5,644 bases of DNA from assembly GCA_002469915.1 (NCBI GenBank), contig DKOG01000053.1, forward strand, positions 1 to 5,644. The letters run 5' to 3'. The position numbers and the translations under genes are program-made. This document shows, in pieces, positions 1 through 5,644 of this stretch (the stretch's first letter is position 1; every line of letters begins with the position of its first letter). This stretch comes from Bacteroidetes bacterium UBA7368 (GTDB lineage Bacteria > Bacteroidota > Rhodothermia > Rhodothermales > UBA10348). Below the pieces are notes generated by a model. It was not told where the DNA came from, made no database searches, and worked only from the letters and a program-made list of their open reading frames with translations.

Positions 1-1509
1 GTCCATATCGCCAAGGTGATCTTCTGTACCCAGAATATCACTCAGAATGGCATTACGTTTCCCATCACTGACGAGACCCATTGCAATACCAGAAACCGGC
101 TTTCTGAGCGGTACACCAGCATCCATCATGGCCATCGAACCGGAGCACACACTGGCCATCGAAGATGAACCATTGGACTCGAGTACGTCGGCATTAATGC
201 GGATCGTGTAAGGAAACTCTTCCTGGCTTGGAATCATACCCTGCAACGCACGCTCTGCAAGCATACCGTGACCGATCTCGCGACGTCCTGGGCCTCTAAG
301 GAAGCGAGCCTCACCAACACTAAATGGTGGGAAGCTGTAATGCAGGAAGAACGGTTTGTCTTCAGTGGTGAAGATCTGGTCTACCGGCTGAACGTCTTTG
401 CCTGTTCCGAGCGTAACACTTGAAATAACCTGTGTTTCACCACGGGTGAAAACAGCAGATCCATGCACACGTGGCAGGTAGCCAACTTCTGACCAGATAT
501 CACGAATATCGGAGAGTCCACGGCCATCGATACGACGTCCATCACGCATGATCAACTCACGCATAACATCAGATTCGACTTTGCCAACAGCTTCTTTGAT
601 ATCTGACTTGGTCCATCCTTCTTCTGTTTCAGAGACCGCATCTTCGCCTTCTCCTAAGAAATGAACGAGAACCTGCTTTTTGATATCGGAAATACCACCG
701 TAAAAGGTTTCTTTCGAATATGGCTTGAGGATATGCTCTTCTAGCGTATCCGCAGCAAAATCGCGAACCTTGTCTACGACGCCTTCAGGAAGACCAACTG
801 GCGTGAATTCAAATTCTTTGGCTCCACCGAAATCTGCTACCAGATCAATCTGGGCTTGGCAAAGCACTTTGATTGTTTCATGCCCAAAAGCTAACGCCCC
901 TAGCATGTCTTCTTCGGATACTTCGTCCATCTCGCCTTCAACCATCACAATGGCATCGCTTTTTCCAGCGACGATCAGGTTGATATCAGAAGATGCGAGC
1001 TCTTCAAATGTTGGATTGATGACATACTCGCCTTCAACACGGCCAACACGGACCTGAGCGATAGGACCATCAAATGGTGCACCGGCAAGCATCAAAGCTG
1101 CAGACGCACCTACACCGGCAACTACATCGCCGTCATTATCTTCATCTGCAGACATGACGCTACAAATGATCTGAACTTCATTGAAGAAGTTGTCTCCGAA
1201 AAGGGGACGCAGGCAGCGGTCAATTAGGCGAGAGGAAAGGGTCTCTTTATCAGTGGACCTTCCTTCACGCTTGATAAATCCTCCAGGGATCTTACCTGCT
1301 GCGCTAAATTTTTCACGGTAATCAACCGTAAGAGGGAAAAAGCTCTGTCCTTCCCGTGCTTCGGTTGCTAGAACCGCTGTACACAATACCATTGTGTCGC
1401 CCATCCTTGCTACAACTGAACCACCTGCCTGCTTGGCGAGGCGACCCGTTTCGAGGGTTAGGACTTTTCCGGGGGCTATCTCTACTTCCCGGATTGTTGC
1501 TACTGACAT
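1..1509 (-). CDS. pnp: Polyribonucleotide nucleotidyltransferase (PNPase), N-terminal 503 residues, cut by window edge
   Basis: PNPase is a cytoplasmic phosphorolytic 3'-5' exoribonuclease that releases nucleoside diphosphates and works in mRNA decay. The frame is open for all 503 codons from the ATG at 1509 to base 1. The start is well fixed because an in-frame TAG lies two codons upstream (1513-1515). Visible are the first RNase PH-like core (about residues 10-145, with the RNA-binding loop GGFIKREGR at 76-84, equivalent to the FFRR loop of E. coli), an all-helical linker region, and the second RNase PH-like core with SNGSSSM at 445-451, the phosphate-binding serines. The sequence stops at EDHLGDMD (496-503), whose two aspartates D497 and D503 match the E. 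coli metal ligands D486 and D492. The rest of the second core and the KH and S1 domains, probably about 200 residues, lie outside. It follows rpsO, the usual bacterial order. The ribosome binding site is weak: no clear purine-rich motif lies 5-10 nt before the ATG. Identity is essentially certain. Confidence 0.98.
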   Translation of the reverse strand, partial: MSVATIREVEIAPGKVLTLETGRLAKQAGGSVVARMGDTMVLCTAVLATEAREGQSFFPLTVDYREKFSAAGKIPGGFIKREGRSTDKETLSSRLIDRCLRPLFGDNFFNEVQIICSVMSADEDNDGDVVAGVGASAALMLAGAPFDGPIAQVRVGRVEGEYVINPTFEELASSDINLIVAGKSDAIVMVEGEMDEVSEEDMLGALAFGHETIKVLCQAQIDLVADFGGAKEFEFTPVGLPEGVVDKVRDFAADTLEEHILKPYSKETFYGGISDIKKQVLVHFLGEGEDAVSETEEGWTKSDIKEAVGKVESDVMRELIMRDGRRIDGRGLSDIRDIWSEVGYLPRVHGSAVFTRGETQVISSVTLGTGKDVQPVDQIFTTEDKPFFLHYSFPPFSVGEARFLRGPGRREIGHGMLAERALQGMIPSQEEFPYTIRINADVLESNGSSSMASVCSGSMAMMDAGVPLRKPVSGIAMGLVSDGKRNAILSDILGTEDHLGDMD

Positions 1510-1546
1510 AATCTATTCGTCTGTTTTTTCTTGCTTTCCTACACAT

Positions 1547-1574
1547 ACAATATTGAGGTGAGAACATATCGCAA
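1547..1574 (-). promoter_or_regulatory. Weak candidate promoter for pnp
   Basis: On the minus strand, TTGCGA (1574-1569) and TATTGT (1552-1547) are separated by 16 nt. Each matches 4 of 6 positions of the general sigma-70 boxes. Initiation just downstream would leave a leader of roughly 30 nt before the pnp start at 1509. An independent pnp promoter after the rpsO hairpin would make sense, since pnp is often expressed both from rpsO and from its own promoter. The match is weak, the spacing slightly short, and if the host is Bacteroidota the promoter consensus differs (TAnnTTTG-type -7 box), which is not seen here. Confidence 0.2.
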
Positions 1575-1639
1575 TCACGATTTCTACCTCAGCTGATCTG
1601 ACCCTTCCCGGAAAGAAGTTGGAGGGGGCAGAAACACTC

Positions 1640-1670
1640 GCGGGGCGATCGCTAAAAGCGATCGCCCCGC
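1640..1670 (-). terminator. Strong perfect hairpin between rpsO and pnp: terminator, attenuator or processing site
   Basis: Bases 1640-1653 and 1657-1670 are exact reverse complements, giving a 14-bp GC-rich stem with a 3-nt loop. The stem begins 6 nt after the rpsO stop codon. On the minus strand the 3' flank is CGAGTGTTTCTG, with only a short broken T run, so it is not a textbook intrinsic terminator. It may instead act as a 3' stabiliser of rpsO mRNA, a partial terminator, or a double-stranded RNase processing site like the one known in the E. coli rpsO-pnp region. The structure is seen directly; its role is inferred. Confidence 0.6.
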
Positions 1671-1676
1671 AATGGC

Positions 1677-1943
1677 TTATTTACGGATGCCCAGTTCAGC
1701 GATGACTGCGCGATACCGCTCAATGTCTGTATCCATCAGATAATTAAGAAGACGGCGTCTTTTACCTACGAGTTTCAATAGACCGCGACGGGTCGAGTGA
1801 TCCTTCGTGTGGATTTTTAGATGCTCCGTCAGTTCTTTGATTCTGGTGGAGAATATGGCGATCTGTACTTCGGATGTACCGGTGTCAGCTCCGCCTTTTC
1901 CGAACTTCTCAATGAGTTCGATTTTTTGTTCTTTGGTTATCAT
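1677..1943 (-). CDS. rpsO: 30S ribosomal protein S15
   Basis: S15 is a primary-binding protein of the 30S central domain. It recognises the three-way junction of helices 20, 21 and 22 of 16S rRNA and helps form bridges to the 50S subunit. The 88-residue product matches the usual length (89 in E. coli) and carries the family core almost throughout: [13 protein letters not shown] near residues 17-29, then [32 protein letters not shown] through the centre, and the basic end ELGIRK. The ATG at 1943 is preceded by AGAGG (1955-1951) with 7 nt spacing, a good Shine-Dalgarno. It stands apart from ribF by 117 nt and from pnp by 167 nt, so it may be expressed partly on its own. S15 often represses its own mRNA, and this leader has structure fitting that (separate entry). 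Confidence 0.98.
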   Translation of the reverse strand: MITKEQKIELIEKFGKGGADTGTSEVQIAIFSTRIKELTEHLKIHTKDHSTRRGLLKLVGKRRRLLNYLMDTDIERYRAVIAELGIRK

Positions 1944-1950
1944 TAGAGAA

Positions 1951-1979
1951 CCTCTTTAGATTTTACCATCGTAAAGAAG
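1951..1979 (-). promoter_or_regulatory. Possible self-folding rpsO ribosome binding site (candidate S15 autoregulatory element)
   Basis: On the minus strand CTTCTTTA (1979-1972) can pair with TAAAGAGG (1958-1951) to give 8 pairs, one of them G-U, around a 13-nt loop. The second arm contains the AGAGG Shine-Dalgarno of rpsO. A competing 5-bp hairpin, TTTAC (1975-1971) with GTAAA (1966-1962), uses part of the first arm and would free the ribosome site. Further upstream, 1990-2014 can form an interrupted helix (CCCG/CGGG outer, GCAG/CTGC inner, 5-nt bulge). Autoregulation by S15 through leader structure is known in several bacteria; its use here is inferred from pairing done by eye, without energies. 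Confidence 0.35.
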
Positions 1980-2041
1980 AACCCGGATTCCCGGCAGCGA
2001 GCTGCTTGATCGGGATCGAATTCCTGCTGTTAAATTAAATC

Positions 2042-2056
2042 GGGCGGGAGACGCCC
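2042..2056 (-). terminator. Short GC-rich hairpin after ribF, weak terminator candidate
   Basis: Immediately after the ribF stop codon (2061-2063) the minus strand carries GGGCG (2056-2052) and CGCCC (2046-2042), a 5-bp stem with a 5-nt loop, followed by GATTTAATTT. An alternative bulged pairing of CGGAG with CTCCCG is also possible. The stem is short and the following T content is broken, so it may only pause or partly stop transcription from the infB-ribF block before rpsO. Confidence 0.3.
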
Positions 2057-2060
2057 TCCG

Positions 2061-2999
2061 TTAAGATATTCCGCTCAACGAGCGCCTGCAACGCTCACTG
2101 TCCAGCTTAAGTTGCGCTATGAGCGCCTCTTTGAAACTAAATCGCTGCTCATCCCTCACTCTTTCATGAAATTCAACACGAAGTTCACGATCGTACAAGT
2201 CATCATCGAAGTCAAAAAGATGCACTTCTAGGTGAATCCCCGATTTTCCGTCAAATGTAGGACGAGTTCCGATATTCATCATCCCGTCGAATCGACCCTT
2301 CAGATGAGGAACGTCGACCTTTACCGCATACACTCCACTTAAGGGTACCAGTTTTCTTTCGTGATCGGGAATGAGGTTCGCCGTTGGAACGCCAAGGGTT
2401 CGACCTCTGCCAGCTCCTCGAATAATCTCTCCACCAATCGAATATCTTCGACCTAGTTGATGAGCAGCCTCATCGACTGTCCCCTGTTGCAGCAGGGTAC
2501 GAATCCTAGAAGAGGAGATCGGAAGATCGGCATCACTTACCGCCTCGCATTCGTGAACTTCAAAATCAAACTGCTTTCCCAGACGACAAAGCATATCGAA
2601 GTCGCCCCGCCGGTTTCTACCGAAACGGTGATCATAACCGACTACCACAGCCTTGGTTAGCATATGCTTCACCAAAACATGCTCGACAAATTCTTCCGGT
2701 TCGACGAAAGACATCATCTTTGTAAATGGGATCAACCCAAAGGCGTCGATTGAAAAAGACTCGAGCAATGCCGTCTTTTCGCTTCCTGGTGACAAAAGGT
2801 GAGGGTAATCCTGGGATAAAACCTCTCGCGGGTGCGGATCAAATGAAGCCACAATAGAAGGCAACTTAAGACGGTCAGAGAGGCTGATTACCTGGTTTAG
2901 AATCGATTGGTGCCCGAGGTGCAGTCCATCGAAACTACCTATAGAAAGTACAGAACCCATTTTCGGAGCTACACCAAATATGTAGTTTGGCCGTGTCAT
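2061..2999 (-). CDS. ribF: Bifunctional riboflavin kinase / FMN adenylyltransferase (FAD synthetase)
   Basis: RibF phosphorylates riboflavin to FMN and then adenylates FMN to FAD in the cytoplasm. I take the start at the ATG at 2999, giving 312 residues, because it overlaps the truB stop as ATGA and leaves a normal short lead-in before the first strand; the reading frame is also open to an ATG at 3041, but that would overlap truB by 46 nt. The N-terminal adenylyltransferase domain shows GSFDGLHLGHQ (21-31, nucleotidyltransferase HxGH-type motif), GYDHRFGRNRRGD (121-133) and ISSSRIR (161-167). The C-terminal kinase domain shows GRGRTLGVPTANL (197-209), NIGTRPTFDG (242-251) and the HLEVHLFDFDDDLY segment with the likely catalytic glutamate near 258. 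Both halves look intact and the length is typical. No clear Shine-Dalgarno sits before the start, so translation is probably coupled to truB. Confidence 0.96.
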   Translation of the reverse strand: MTRPNYIFGVAPKMGSVLSIGSFDGLHLGHQSILNQVISLSDRLKLPSIVASFDPHPREVLSQDYPHLLSPGSEKTALLESFSIDAFGLIPFTKMMSFVEPEEFVEHVLVKHMLTKAVVVGYDHRFGRNRRGDFDMLCRLGKQFDFEVHECEAVSDADLPISSSRIRTLLQQGTVDEAAHQLGRRYSIGGEIIRGAGRGRTLGVPTANLIPDHERKLVPLSGVYAVKVDVPHLKGRFDGMMNIGTRPTFDGKSGIHLEVHLFDFDDDLYDRELRVEFHERVRDEQRFSFKEALIAQLKLDSERCRRSLSGIS

Positions 3000-3718
3000 T
3001 GATCCGTACCGGCCGCCTTCAGTAACTCTGACAAGTCCCACGCATCATTGGCTACAAATGAGCCCGAATGCGTGCGCCTTAACACAACCAAATGCCCACC
3101 CACACCTAATAGCTGGCCAAATTCGTGTGCTATACTGCGAATGTAGGTGCCGCTTGAGCATTCCACTTCGAATGGAAGATCTGATCCAGTCCTCTCTCCC
3201 AGTTCGAAATGATGAACCGTAACCTGACGAGGGGGCGTCGGAATAGACTCCCCACGGCGTGCCTTCTTATACAATCGTTCACCCCCCACCTTTACAGCTG
3301 AGTAAATAGGCGTGTATTGTGTGATTTCTCCCACAAAACGAGTGCGAGCCTGGTCGAGCATCTCGGAAGTAAGGTGTGAGATGTCTTCAGAAGACTCTAC
3401 TTCGGTTTCAGCATCAAAAGAGGGGGTTGTTTGCCCTAATCGGATAACACCCGTATAAATCTTTCGTTGCCCCATGAAGTGATTCATGAGACGCGTTGCT
3501 TTACCGGAAAGACATATTAACAGCCCAGTCGCCATTGGGTCCAAAGTGCCAGCATGACCAATTTTGCGAATAGGAGAAACCCTTCTCAGTCGCCTAATGA
3601 CATCAAAGGAAGTCAAGCCCTTCGGTTTATCAATCAGCAATACGAGCGGATCCCAAGAAATGACAGGTGAGTCTTTCTTGGAAATCGGGACTTGAGTGGG
3701 ATCTGGGGCCAATGCCAT
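2996..3718 (-). CDS. truB: tRNA pseudouridine-55 synthase, short form without PUA domain
   Basis: TruB converts uridine 55 in the T-loop of tRNAs to pseudouridine. The 240-residue product shows the family motifs in order: LLIDKPKGLTSFDVI (27-41), the catalytic motif GHAGTLDPMATG with D60 (equivalent to E. coli D48), KIYTGVIRLGQ with Y88 (E. coli Y76), IYSAVKVGGERLYKKARRG (139-156), SGTYIRS with Y192 and R194 (E. coli Y179 and R181), and GGHLVVLRRTHSGSF (207-221). It ends soon after, so the C-terminal PUA domain of the 314-residue E. coli enzyme is absent; short forms like this are common in Bacteroidota and some other phyla. The start follows the rbfA stop by 6 nt with no obvious Shine-Dalgarno, and the stop overlaps the ribF start by 4 nt, both suggesting coupled translation. 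Confidence 0.97.
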   Translation of the reverse strand: MALAPDPTQVPISKKDSPVISWDPLVLLIDKPKGLTSFDVIRRLRRVSPIRKIGHAGTLDPMATGLLICLSGKATRLMNHFMGQRKIYTGVIRLGQTTPSFDAETEVESSEDISHLTSEMLDQARTRFVGEITQYTPIYSAVKVGGERLYKKARRGESIPTPPRQVTVHHFELGERTGSDLPFEVECSSGTYIRSIAHEFGQLLGVGGHLVVLRRTHSGSFVANDAWDLSELLKAAGTDQ

Positions 3719-3724
3719 GCTGGC

Positions 3725-4126
3725 TCAGTCTGAGTCGGTTTCTGATGAAGAGGGTTCGCTCAGACCTAAGCGCTGCCGCTCTTCTTCAATTTTGCCGAAT
3801 AAAGCGTCCATCTTATTGGCGTTCTCTAATGTCTCATCAAGAAAGAATCGTAGTTCAGGGATACTTTTAACCTGATGACGAATAGCGCTAGCAAAAACCT
3901 TTCGGATTTTAGGAGTCAGATCCTTCAGCTTTGCAAGCACACCATTCTTCTGGGCAACCGAATCGCCCATTACAGAGACATATATGTAGGCTATCGAAAG
4001 GTCGTTTGTCACCCTTACACCGGTAACGGTGACCATTGGATGCAGTAGATCGGCAAACTCTGACGACAGTATGCCAGCAATCTCTCGCTGAAATAAACTT
4101 GCAACACGCTCAGTGCGGATACTCAT
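3725..4126 (-). CDS. rbfA: 30S ribosome-binding factor A
   Basis: RbfA is a small KH-fold protein that binds the immature 30S subunit near the 5' region of 16S rRNA and helps late maturation, notably under cold conditions. The 133-residue product has the usual RbfA layout: MSIRTERVASLFQREIAGIL at the N-terminus, the strand VTVTGVRVTNDLSIAYIYVSV (32-52), the segment LKDLTPKIRKVFASAIRHQ (67-85) and the conserved strand SIPELRFFLDET (88-99). The acidic serine-rich tail SEPSSSETDSD is variable in the family. The ATG at 4126 has AGGAG (4136-4132) 5 nt upstream, the clearest Shine-Dalgarno in the window apart from that of rpsO. It lies 27 nt after infB and 6 nt before truB, the common infB-rbfA-truB order. 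Confidence 0.95.
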   Translation of the reverse strand: MSIRTERVASLFQREIAGILSSEFADLLHPMVTVTGVRVTNDLSIAYIYVSVMGDSVAQKNGVLAKLKDLTPKIRKVFASAIRHQVKSIPELRFFLDETLENANKMDALFGKIEEERQRLGLSEPSSSETDSD

Positions 4127-4131
4127 CCTAA

Positions 4132-4136
4132 CTCCT
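4132..4136 (-). promoter_or_regulatory. Shine-Dalgarno of rbfA
   Basis: AGGAG on the minus strand with 5 nt to the ATG at 4126. It supports the chosen rbfA start and shows the organism uses Shine-Dalgarno sites at least at some genes, whereas truB, ribF and pnp in this window show no convincing one. Confidence 0.6.
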
Positions 4137-4153
4137 ATTTATCAATAAGGCGC

Positions 4154-5644
4154 TTAGCTGTCCAGCGTACGTTTGGTCTCAACGATCTCGTATGACTCGA
4201 TCTGGTCACCAACTTTTAGATCATTAAAGTTGAGAACGCCCATTCCGCAATCATAGCCAGCTAGCACTTCTTTTACATCATCTTTGAATCGCTTCAACGA
4301 TGCCAGAGTACCATCATAAATGACGACGCCCTCACGGATGAGGTGAATTTTATCTGGTCTACGGATTTTCCCTTCAATCACGTGGCAACCAGCAATCATA
4401 CCCTGCTTGGGTACTTTGAAGGTTTCTCTGACTTCAGCGACACCGGTGATGTTTTCATGCTTATCAGGAGATAGAAGCCCCTCAAGAGCGTCTCGTACTT
4501 CCTCAATAGCATGATAAATCACAGAGTAGAGGCGGATATCGATCTCCTCACGCTCTGCTGCTTGGCGTGCGCCCACAGCAGGTCGAACCTGGAAACCAAT
4601 AATGATGGCGTCCGAAGCCGATGCCAGAACTACATCGCTCTCGTTGATCGCACCAACACCCTTATGGATAATATTGACGACTACTTCTTCGTTGCCCAAC
4701 TTCATCAAGGAATCAGATAGCGCTTCAACAGAACCAGCCACATCTCCTTTCACGATCAAGTTTAACTCGTTGAACTGACCCAACGCCAATCGGCGTCCAA
4801 TCTCGTCCAAGGTGATATGCTTACGTTGTCTTAGAGACTGCTCCCGGTGTATTTGCTGACGCTTAGCCGCAATTTCGCGTGCTTCTTTCTCATCGTCGAG
4901 TACTAAGAAGGTATCACCCACTTCAGGTGATCCGTCCAGACCAATCACAAGGGCCGGGTGAGAAGGACCGACTTCTTCAATTCGTCGATCTCTTTCGTCG
5001 AACATAGCGCGGATTCGGCCTGAATGGATACCAGCAATGAAAGGGTCGCCCACTTTCAACGTACCATTTTGTACCAGCACTGTAGCAACATTACCGCGAC
5101 CTTTTTCAAGACGGGATTCGATGACTGTACTGACTGCGTTTCGATCCGGATTTGCCTTCAGATCCAGCATTTCCGATTCCAGCAGGACTTTATCAAGCAA
5201 CTCAGGAATACCCTGACCTGAATGAGCAGAAACCTTTTCGCACTGGATCTTACCGCCCCACTGCTCAACCAACACATTCTGGTCAGCAAGTTGCTGCATT
5301 ACCCGATCTACATTGACATCGGGTTTATCAATCTTATTAATCGCTACAACGATTGGGACGCCAGCAGCTTGAGCATGATTAATAGCCTCAACCGTCTGGG
5401 GCATCACAGCATCATCCGCCGCAACAACCAAGATGACCACGTCTGTTACCTGAGCACCACGGGCACGCATGGCCGTAAAGGCTTCATGACCAGGTGTATC
5501 CAAGAATGTGACACGTTTCCCACTATTGAGCGTGACTTGGTAGGCGCCAATATGCTGAGTAATTCCTCCAGCTTCTCCGGCAACCACATCTTCGCTTCGG
5601 ATATAATCCAGAAGGGACGTTTTACCATGATCCACGTGACCCAT
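4154..5644 (-). CDS. infB: Translation initiation factor IF-2, C-terminal 496 residues, cut by window edge
   Basis: IF2 is the GTPase that brings fMet-tRNA to the 30S subunit and promotes joining of the 50S subunit. The visible part begins at the G1 motif GHVDHGKT (residues 2-9 of this fragment), followed by G2 around GGIT (26-29), G3 DTPGH (49-53), G4 NKID (103-106) and G5 SAH (139-141, where SAK is more usual). Then come the beta-barrel domain II (about 165-255), a helical linker, the C1 domain (about 290-395, [15 protein letters not shown]) and the fMet-tRNA-binding C2 domain (about 400-490, with [23 protein letters not shown]). The methionine at the window edge is internal, since the G1 motif is normally preceded by a VVTIM-type strand and a long N-terminal region of several hundred residues. 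The TAA stop is at 4154-4156. It heads the visible cluster; nusA and rimP are expected further upstream but cannot be seen. Confidence 0.98.
   Translation of the reverse strand: MGHVDHGKTSLLDYIRSEDVVAGEAGGITQHIGAYQVTLNSGKRVTFLDTPGHEAFTAMRARGAQVTDVVILVVAADDAVMPQTVEAINHAQAAGVPIVVAINKIDKPDVNVDRVMQQLADQNVLVEQWGGKIQCEKVSAHSGQGIPELLDKVLLESEMLDLKANPDRNAVSTVIESRLEKGRGNVATVLVQNGTLKVGDPFIAGIHSGRIRAMFDERDRRIEEVGPSHPALVIGLDGSPEVGDTFLVLDDEKEAREIAAKRQQIHREQSLRQRKHITLDEIGRRLALGQFNELNLIVKGDVAGSVEALSDSLMKLGNEEVVVNIIHKGVGAINESDVVLASASDAIIIGFQVRPAVGARQAAEREEIDIRLYSVIYHAIEEVRDALEGLLSPDKHENITGVAEVRETFKVPKQGMIAGCHVIEGKIRRPDKIHLIREGVVIYDGTLASLKRFKDDVKEVLAGYDCGMGVLNFNDLKVGDQIESYEIVETKRTLDS

Noticed and set aside
725..1057. 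Plus-strand open frame of 110 codons, rich in serine, proline and threonine
   Set aside because: It lies wholly antisense to well-conserved pnp coding sequence and resembles no family; it is a shadow.
1322..1567. Minus-strand 81-codon frame starting in the pnp leader and running into pnp
   Set aside because: It is in a different frame from the clear PNPase N-terminus and its product is low-complexity and basic, with no recognisable domain. A leader peptide role has no support.
1645..1665. Two GCGATCGC octamers resembling the cyanobacterial HIP1 repeat
   Set aside because: They are the two arms of one hairpin, I noticed no other copies in the window, and the proteins do not look cyanobacterial.
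2996..3060. Possible FMN riboswitch before ribF
   Set aside because: ribF overlaps truB, so there is no untranslated leader and no RFN-element-like sequence there.
2457..5221. Several 60-70 codon plus-strand frames opposite ribF, truB/rbfA and infB (2457-2660, 3667-3870, 4511-4720, 5024-5221)
   Set aside because: All are antisense to conserved genes, without recognisable products or ribosome sites.
5446..5628. Minus-strand 60-codon frame inside infB
   Set aside because: It overlaps the G domain of IF2 in the wrong frame; the IF2 motifs settle the true frame.
1..5644. CRISPR arrays, insertion sequences, tRNA genes, defence or other novel systems
   Set aside because: No spaced repeats, transposase, terminal repeats or tRNA-like folds were seen; nearly all bases belong to core housekeeping genes.

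Overview
All genes in this window lie on the minus strand. They form a conserved bacterial translation and RNA-metabolism cluster, in transcription order infB (5' end outside the window) - rbfA - truB - ribF - rpsO - pnp (3' end outside the window). Several protein stretches look like Bacteroidota in the broad sense (Bacteroidetes/Rhodothermia/Balneolia type): the PNPase segment VDYREKFSAAGKIPGGF, the IF2 segments [20 protein letters not shown] and [13 protein letters not shown], and a short TruB without room for a PUA domain. This placement is from remembered family resemblance only, so phylum is moderately likely and nothing finer is claimed. Base composition looks close to 50% GC and even across the window. 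There is no sign of a mobile element, phage or foreign insertion.

Layout from right to left: 5644-4154 is the C-terminal part of IF2, starting exactly at its G1 motif. 4126-3725 is RbfA, 3718-2996 is TruB and 2999-2061 is RibF. These four genes are tightly packed: gaps of 27 and 6 nt, then a 4-nt ATGA overlap, which suggests one transcript with translational coupling. A 117-nt gap (1944-2060) precedes rpsO (1943-1677). It holds a GC-rich hairpin and a leader that could fold over the rpsO Shine-Dalgarno. A 167-nt gap (1510-1676) separates rpsO from pnp. It holds a perfect 14-bp hairpin just after the rpsO stop and a weak candidate promoter. Then 1509-1 encodes the first 503 residues of PNPase, and the window edge falls within its catalytic metal-binding motif.

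The genes share one theme. IF2 starts translation, RbfA matures the 30S subunit, TruB makes pseudouridine 55 in tRNA, S15 is an early-binding 30S protein, and PNPase degrades RNA. RibF, which makes FMN and FAD, is the metabolic member commonly found next to truB. I found no previously undescribed system. The points most worth a second look are the possible cis-regulatory structures around rpsO and between rpsO and pnp.
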